Source: Tamarix chinensis
Lineage: Eukaryota > Streptophyta > Magnoliopsida > Caryophyllales > Tamaricaceae
Direction of reading: 5' to 3'
Assembly (NCBI GenBank): GCA_030549775.1
Contig: CM060174.1
Coordinates: 46,976,707-47,040,706, forward strand
Length of the DNA: 64,000 nucleotides
How positions within the stretch are numbered: the stretch's first letter is position 1; each line of letters begins with the position of its first letter. Of the stretch, positions 58,013 through 64,000 are shown piece by piece. The notes beneath the pieces are model-generated. The model searched no databases. It was given only the letters and a program-made list of their open reading frames with translations, and had not been told where the DNA came from. Both the position numbers and the translations under genes were made by a program.

Positions 58013-58599
58013 AAAAGAGACTTCATCTATGAATTCAAAAGTGAAGGGTGGGGAAGAAGAGACAAAGGATGTAAGAAAAGTGATCTCGATATTTAACTCT
58101 ACCGAAGTTGCTACAATACTATCAGGGACTGCCTCCTTAAAGGAGAGAGAACCCCAAAACCTAACACACCTATGCTGAAGAGCTCTGGATGCAACTCGTG
58201 CATATGCTTCTCAACCTCCCAAGTTGCCTCCTCTACTGTATTATGGCTCCAAAGAATCTTCACAAGGATAATTGAGATTGTTTGAGTTTGTTAAATCTTG
58301 GTGTTGAGATTTGCAAAGGATTTTCTTTGTAAGACAAAGAGTTATCGAGCTCAATCTCATTTATTCTATTCGCATGGGATGGATTTGTGATGTGATTCCT
58401 CATTTGGTAGATGTGGAATATGTTATGAACTTAAGCTAATTCTGGTGGAAGTGTTAGTAGTTATGCAACCCCTCCAACCTATCAAGAATCTTGTAAGGAT
58501 TAATATACCTTCAGCTTAGCTTACCTTTCCTACCAAATCTCTACGCCCTTTGGTGGGTGAAACCCTCAACATAACTCTTCCCCCTTAGTCAAATCTGTC

Positions 58600-59330
58600 A
58601 CTACTACTGCTTTGATTTATGTAGCTCTTTTAGTGATTCTGAGCTTTACTCATCTTATCATTAGCCAACCAAATCTACTAATTTATCTCCTCAACTATTT
58701 ATGGTTCAAATACTATAGTCTTACTAATGTTGCTCTAACACAATGGTGTCTGGCACTTACATCCATATAGTGCCTCAAAGGATCCCATCCCCATGCTAGC
58801 ATGATAACTCTCATTATACGAGATCTCAACTAAGTGTAGACGCTCCTCCCAACTGCTTTGAAAGTATAAAACACAAGCTCTTAGCATATCCTCGATGGTC
58901 TCAATAGTCATCTCAATTTGCTTGTCTGTAGCTGAGTAGAAGGCGGTACTTATCCTTAATATCGTGCCCATAGTCTCCTATACATTCCCTCTTAAGTGCA
59001 AAAGGAATATCAAATCCTAATCATAGACTTTATAGGTAGTTGTACCATGCCTACTCACTACAAACCTCATATTGGCATTAGCTAGCTGATCTATACTCTA
59101 ATTTTACTTCATCAGTACAAATACTATTGACTTGGTCAACCCATCACCTAGATCATATTACACTCACTGCAATTCTTTAGTAGCCCACTCACAAACTATA
59201 TCGAGATGGAGTCCCATTGCCATCCTAGAACATATATGGGTTGAACCAACTTAGCAGGTCTTCGGTGCTCCATCTTGACCTTCTGGCAGGTCATACATCT
59301 TGACACAAACTCTCAACCTTTCACTTTTTG
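58600..59330 (-). pseudogene. Ty3 integrase (broken)
   Basis: The minus strand has CMTCQKVKMEHRRPAKLVQP (the two cysteines of the zinc-binding end) near 59240-59300, then a decayed core. At 58735-58971 are ISTAFYSATDKQIEMTIETI, EDMLRACVLYF, WEERLHLVEISYNESYHASM and GSFEALYGCKC. The order and text fit plant chromovirus-type Ty3 elements. Many stops. Confidence 0.8.
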
Positions 59331-59689
59331 AAAGACCACTAGTAGATCCTCTTGAGGTCCTTATACAACTTTTCCCCTCTTGGGTGGATGGAATACAGAG
59401 TACAATGACCCTCTTCTAAAATTTAGCATTTTAGATTAGTGCAACCCTGAGGTACATACCAACGATCTCTATGTCTAATGCTACCATCCACGTGTATTTG
59501 AAAGCCCTCAACTCAACCATCTTGAATATTTTGCTGAATCCTTTCTAGCTTAACATCCTAAGGCTTTCCCACTCAGATCTCATCGAAAATTGTCAGTGCA
59601 ATTGTCAAAGTATACATCTGTACCTCTAGGTCACCCTTCTAGATCATCTCTATCCCTATTTCACCAAGATTCTCTAGCAATTGATTAGC

Positions 59690-60030
59690 CACCAAAAAAG
59701 CACTCAAAGAGTGTAACGCTTTCCAACTCAAGGCATTTGCAACAATGTTGGCCTTACCCTCGTGCTAGGTCAACTCGATAATCTCTAACCATCTCGTCTA
59801 CCTCGTATACAACTCCTTCTAAGTGAATATGTACTTGAGACTCTTATTATCGGTGAAGAATATGCATTAAGTTCCATACAGATAATACCTACATATCTTT
59901 AGCACGAAGATGGCTACTGCCAACTCTAAATCATGCATTGGGTAGTTTTGCTCATGTCACTTCAATTGACAAGAAGTGTACTCCACTATATTATCATGCT
60001 ACATCATTACAAAACCAACCTCATTCTTCA
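59690..60030 (-). pseudogene. Ty3 RNase H (broken)
   Basis: Minus-strand text EVGFVMM, VEYTSCQLK, HEQNYPMHDLELAVAIFVLK and ICR corresponds to the '[38 protein letters not shown]' region, with stops. Confidence 0.75.
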
Positions 60031-60219
60031 ATGCATTGCTGTATACCTCAAAGCCTTTCGATCCCAATGATAAAGTCAAAACTAGTGCTATAGTCAACTA
60101 CCACTTCAACGCTCAAAATGCTCCCTCATATGCATCATCATATTGGAATCTTGTCGTCTTCTTTAGAAGGTTCATTAAAGGAAAATATACCTTTGAGAAT
60201 TCCTTACAGTACCTAGATA

Positions 60220-60930
60220 AGCCTATAAACTATGAACCTCAAGGGTGATAGTGGGTGCCTTCCATTTAGTTGTTGCCAAAATATTCACAAGGCTCACGAT
60301 AACTCCTTCTATTGACACCATGTGTCTCAAAAACACAACCTTCCAAAGCCAAAACTCGCACTTAGAGAGTTTGACATATGACTTATGCTCTCTAAGGATG
60401 GATAATATTTTATGAATGGGACAGTCATGCTCCTCTCCACTTTGAGAGTATACCAAAATATCACCTATGAAAACCACCACAAACTAGTTTAAGAATGGTT
60501 GGAAAATCCTATCCATCAAACCCATAAATATGCCTGGCACATTGCTGAGCCTAAAAAGCATCACCATGAACTTATAGTGTCCGTACCATGTCCTAAAGGC
60601 TATCTTCATGATTTCTTCCTTGATGATGCACACCTGATGATATCCTGACCTCAAGTTGATCTTTTAAAAGATCAAAGCACCATGAAGATATCAAACAAGT
60701 CATCGATCCTTAGATGTAGACAATAGTTCTTCACTTCCAATTGGTTTAAACCTCAATAATTTATACACAGGTGAAGACTCCCATCCTTCTTTATGAAAAA
60801 AATTGGTGCTCCCCATGGAGACTAGAGTGAATGTATCTATGAGCCAATAAGTCCTCCAACTAATCCTTTAGCTCCCTCAACTCTACTAGTGTCATCTGCT
60901 AAGACACCTTTAAGGAAGACTTCACCCTCG
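60220..60930 (-). pseudogene. Ty3 reverse transcriptase (broken)
   Basis: Landmarks: SPWGAPIFFIKKDGS, INLRSGYHQVCIIKEEI, KIAFRTWYGHYKFMVM, VVVFIGDILVYSQSGEEHDC and LSKCEFWLWKVVFLRHMVS. The active-site box FIDD reads FIGD here, so a catalytic aspartate is gone. Confidence 0.8.
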
Positions 60931-61089
60931 ATACCAACTTAATAGTGAAGTCTATCTCATGTATCAGCGACATACCTGATATCTCCTCTGAAAACATGTC
61001 ATAGAACTATTGGGAAACTGAAATATCCTCCAAATTTGACACACCCTTGTTTATCTCCTGAACTCCACACGAATACATAGGTTACCACC

Positions 61090-61250
61090 TCTACACCAAT
61101 GAATATAATGTTTGGGCAGATATAACCTTTATCATAGGCCTAAGATTACTTCTTCGATCTATCACTACCTTCCTCCCCAATATGTCCATCCCAAGGATAA
61201 CGTTAAATTTTGAAAGGTCCATCTCAACCAATTTTACTAGGAAATCTATC
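61090..61250 (-). pseudogene. Ty3 protease region (fragment)
   Basis: The minus strand has VEMDLSKFNVILGMDILGRK, matching the end of the Ty3 protease domain (FDVILGMDWL). The catalytic DSG upstream was not found. Confidence 0.6.
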
Positions 61251-61489
61251 ATGCCTACACATTTGAGTAAAGCCTAATGTAATCTAATCTATCCTCAAAA
61301 TGCAACACCATAAAAATAGATATGCTAGTAGACATAGATAACAAAACTCTATTAGTAAAAGCAGTTGACATAAATGACAAATATTATCCAAAATTAAACA
61401 ACACATAAGTTAGTAATGAAATAATGTATAACATACCAATAACCACATCAAACTATCGATCAAATTCTACCTGGCTGATGACATTCAGG

Positions 61490-62500
61490 TGCTCGCCTAA
61501 ATTTCCTCCTTGGTATCCTCCATGATACCCTCTACAACCCTGAGTTTGCCTTCCTTTCTAAGGAAATGGGTGAGGTCCCAATGATCTCCCCTTAGCCTCC
61601 TTAGGTTGTCCATAGGTTGTGGCAAGTGTCTTATGCTACTGCTGCTGTTGTGGTTGGTAGTCCCATTGTTGGTATGCCTACTACTAAGGTATCTGTGATT
61701 CCTAGTGTTGGAACTAACTCTACTGATGCTAACACCCAAAAGGTTGGTGGTTCAACCAATCATACACCCTTTATTGAATAGGAGTGCCCTAACAATCTCA
61801 CCTTGGATGATCCAAACCGCATAAACAACACATGAAGTGCCTCAGATGGCCTGTAAACTTACTTTGATTTCCCATTTGATCCTGGTGTCAAAATTGAATT
61901 CCCTAATGCAAGATCTAACCTTGTTGTTGAGACCGTGGAGATTTACCTCCCTAGAACTACATTCTACCTCAAAAACCCTATGTCTCTAGCTTCCTCTTAT
62001 ATATAATGGAATACTGATCCTATACTAGAGTAGTGGCGACACACCCCCGCTTGTATAATGTGGCCAAGTCTCAGAAAGCCACAACATCCATCATCCTCCT
62101 AAAATGGAGTCCCTACTTGAAATAGTAGACCACTGTCAGCTCACTTGCTGCTATTGCTGGCAAAAAAATCAATTACTTGGTAAATTAGGCGTAGTAGTGG
62201 CTCATAGTCATACTCCACTGAGTTAGCTACATGAACTCCTTCAACTTATTCTTCTTAAGAATCTTGGGTTAAAACTTAGTATGAATTACCACCTTGATGT
62301 CCTCCTAGGACTTTGGTTGTCCTCCTTGAGCATGATGACCTACCAACCTAGTGTCGATGACTCCTCATAAAAAGGAAGCTGTAATGCTCACCTTCTAAGT
62401 AGGTGGGTAATCAATCGCCTTATATATCCTATCCATATCACGAGTCCATCATTTCAGAATGACTGGGTCCTTATCACTAGTGTAGGTTAGGGGGTGAAGT
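61490..62500 (-). pseudogene. Ty3 gag with zinc knuckle (broken)
   Basis: Minus-strand text near 61790-61860 reads TGHLRHFMCCLCGLDHPR.DC, a decayed CCHC knuckle. Upstream, to 62500, is gag-like text with many stops. 61497-61739 is a Ser/Arg/Asn-rich linker. Confidence 0.5.
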
Positions 62501-62536
62501 TTCGTAACCCTTCAGATCCATTCCTCTCTAATACTA

Positions 62537-64000
62537 TAATACCCTATCCCAAAATCATTCAAATTTATTTAAAATTACATTAATATGAAATAAGTTAGTT
62601 TTTGTTTTGGAGTGGACTTGAAATTCTAATAAAAATGTGAATTTTAGGCATATTGATCGACTGGTTTGCCTAATCGATCGATTGATATGCTGAGTAATTT
62701 ACATTTTTGTTCTCGATAAAGTGGTCGGTTGGTTTGCCTAAACTGATCGACTGGTTATCCTTTAATTTTAGATCCAAGTCTAATTTTGATTCTAATTTCT
62801 CTCTAATATCTATGAAAACTTTTGATTAGAGTCAAACTATGCTAATAAGAATATTTTGGTACCTTGGAATTATTTTCATATTATTTAGATCATTACATAC
62901 TTTTAATTAGATAAAATTTTCTAAAAAAACTTTTAAAGCAATCCCCACCTTCTCTTTTCTCGCTCACGTATCCATTTGTTTTTTGATATTTAGGGTGTGA
63001 GATTGACTTTGTGCACCATCTCCTGACTCACCAACCTACTACCATGCTCATTCTTGACTGCACTCAATCCCTCATCACCCATCAAGTTAGCCCTCACTTC
63101 TTGGTTGCCCGTACCCAACCTTACCAGTCACATCTCCCTATCTTATGTGAATGTCGACCTAGCTTTGCCTCTATACCTTTCATTTTTGATCCATTTTCAC
63201 TCCTCACTTATTATTCTTTCTCTCTTCTCCATTTTCTTGATGGAAAAATTTCCCAAGTTTTGAACATCCCTTCATTCTTCCCTTCTCTCCTCTATGTTGA
63301 GAAAAATAAAGATTTGCTCTATTTTCACCCATCTTTGTGTGAGCATTGTATTTCTTTTTCATCTTCTAATATTGTCTTTAGTTATCCTATGTTTTCATTA
63401 AGCAAAGTAAGAATTAAGGTCAAGAAAGGTTGAAGAGTTCAACTCTTCCTTTGACACCCTTTTTTTGAGGAAAAAGGTGGTGTTTTGTGTTCTTGTTCTT
63501 CTTTTGATTTTCCTTGATTTTAATGAAGTTTTGAAATATTATTTTTAATGGTTTTAACTTTTATTCTCTAAGGAATTGAGGTTTTACTAGATAGCCATCA
63601 AGTAGGAACTTCTGTGCTAGAAGAATTGCTTCAAAGTAATGTATTCTTATCTTTAACATAAATGGGGTTTTATGGTTTATTGTTGATCCATGTGTTTAGT
63701 GTATGTGTGAGTATGATCTAATTTATTTTCTATAATTTGATCATGTGGTATACTTTGTCCTTAGGTCACATTGCTGGATTTATATGATTTTAAGCATAAG
63801 TTGGCCATTTGAGCATGATTTGTTCAAGTATGTACATTACCTTGTATCTATATGATTCTATATGTGCATCATGTATTTTTATGTGTCTGACAACATAATA
63901 TCACGCTAGGATTAATATTATAAAGTGTGGTAAATTTTGGTGTGTGTATTGTATGTTTGGGTAATGTTTTACCCATACCAGTTGATCGGTTCCTCGAACC
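62537..64000 (+). repeat. LTR L, runs off the window
   Basis: It begins TAATACCCTATCCCAAAATC, then an A/T-rich start, a pyrimidine-rich block (62940-63330) and T/G-rich sequence, the order seen in LTR D. Repeated GATCGACTGGTTTGCCTAA-type strings occur at 62656-62760, and a related one at 63983. It does not match LTR E, the other LTR beside this Ty3 internal region. Orientation is inferred from D. Confidence 0.45.

Noticed and set aside
1..64000. CRISPR arrays, rRNA, tRNA genes, riboswitches, bacterial operons
   Set aside because: None seen. Short regular repeats are LTR minisatellites, and matches to tRNA-Met ends are primer-binding sites only.

Overview
The window is nuclear DNA from a seed plant, most likely a flowering plant with a large, repeat-rich genome. 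The evidence is a plastid-type monothiol glutaredoxin gene with GT-AG introns, together with Ty3, Ty1/copia, Athila-like, L1-LINE and miniature LTR elements of plant type. No prokaryotic or organellar features were seen. The species cannot be named from sequence alone.

Layout. (1) 1-25143 is a nest of LTR elements. A decayed copia element on the minus strand is the host. It was hit by a 731-bp TRIM-like miniature element (100-830, target duplication GTTAC) and by a Ty3 element (995-21143, duplication TTCAT, PBS and PPT present). The Ty3 element was itself hit twice by one family with LTRs of about 5 kb: a two-LTR, non-coding copy (3466-11469, duplication GTCTA) and a solo LTR in the opposite orientation (13638-18628, duplication GATAC). 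(2) 25340-28885 is a related 3.5-kb solo LTR (duplication ATTCA). (3) 29617-51881 is the only host gene recognised, a three-exon CGFS glutaredoxin of the GRXS14/CXIP1 type on the plus strand. Its coding sequence is only 567 bases (188 aa), but its introns are 7,896 and 13,802 bases because of transposon insertions. Every intronic element whose direction could be read lies antisense to the gene. (4) 52000-64000 returns to transposons: an L1-type LINE remnant, a decayed Ty3 element with its 3' LTR, and a plus-oriented LTR start that runs off the window.

How things relate. The glutaredoxin has the CGFS centre, the WPTFPQLY segment and the GGCD motif expected for [2Fe-2S] binding in the chloroplast stroma, and both exon junctions join in phase 1. 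None of the transposons looks autonomous: reading frames are broken, and two of the reverse transcriptases have lost a catalytic aspartate.

The least ordinary material is the large non-coding LTR family. It has 5-kb LTRs around an 836-bp internal region. That region carries about six 69-bp units, each holding a palindromic copy of the primer-binding site. The LTRs hold two clusters of short hairpin-forming minisatellite units and a 70-base module, both recognisable in related LTR families here, and the 5-kb family also has a 19-bp stem-loop near the LTR end.
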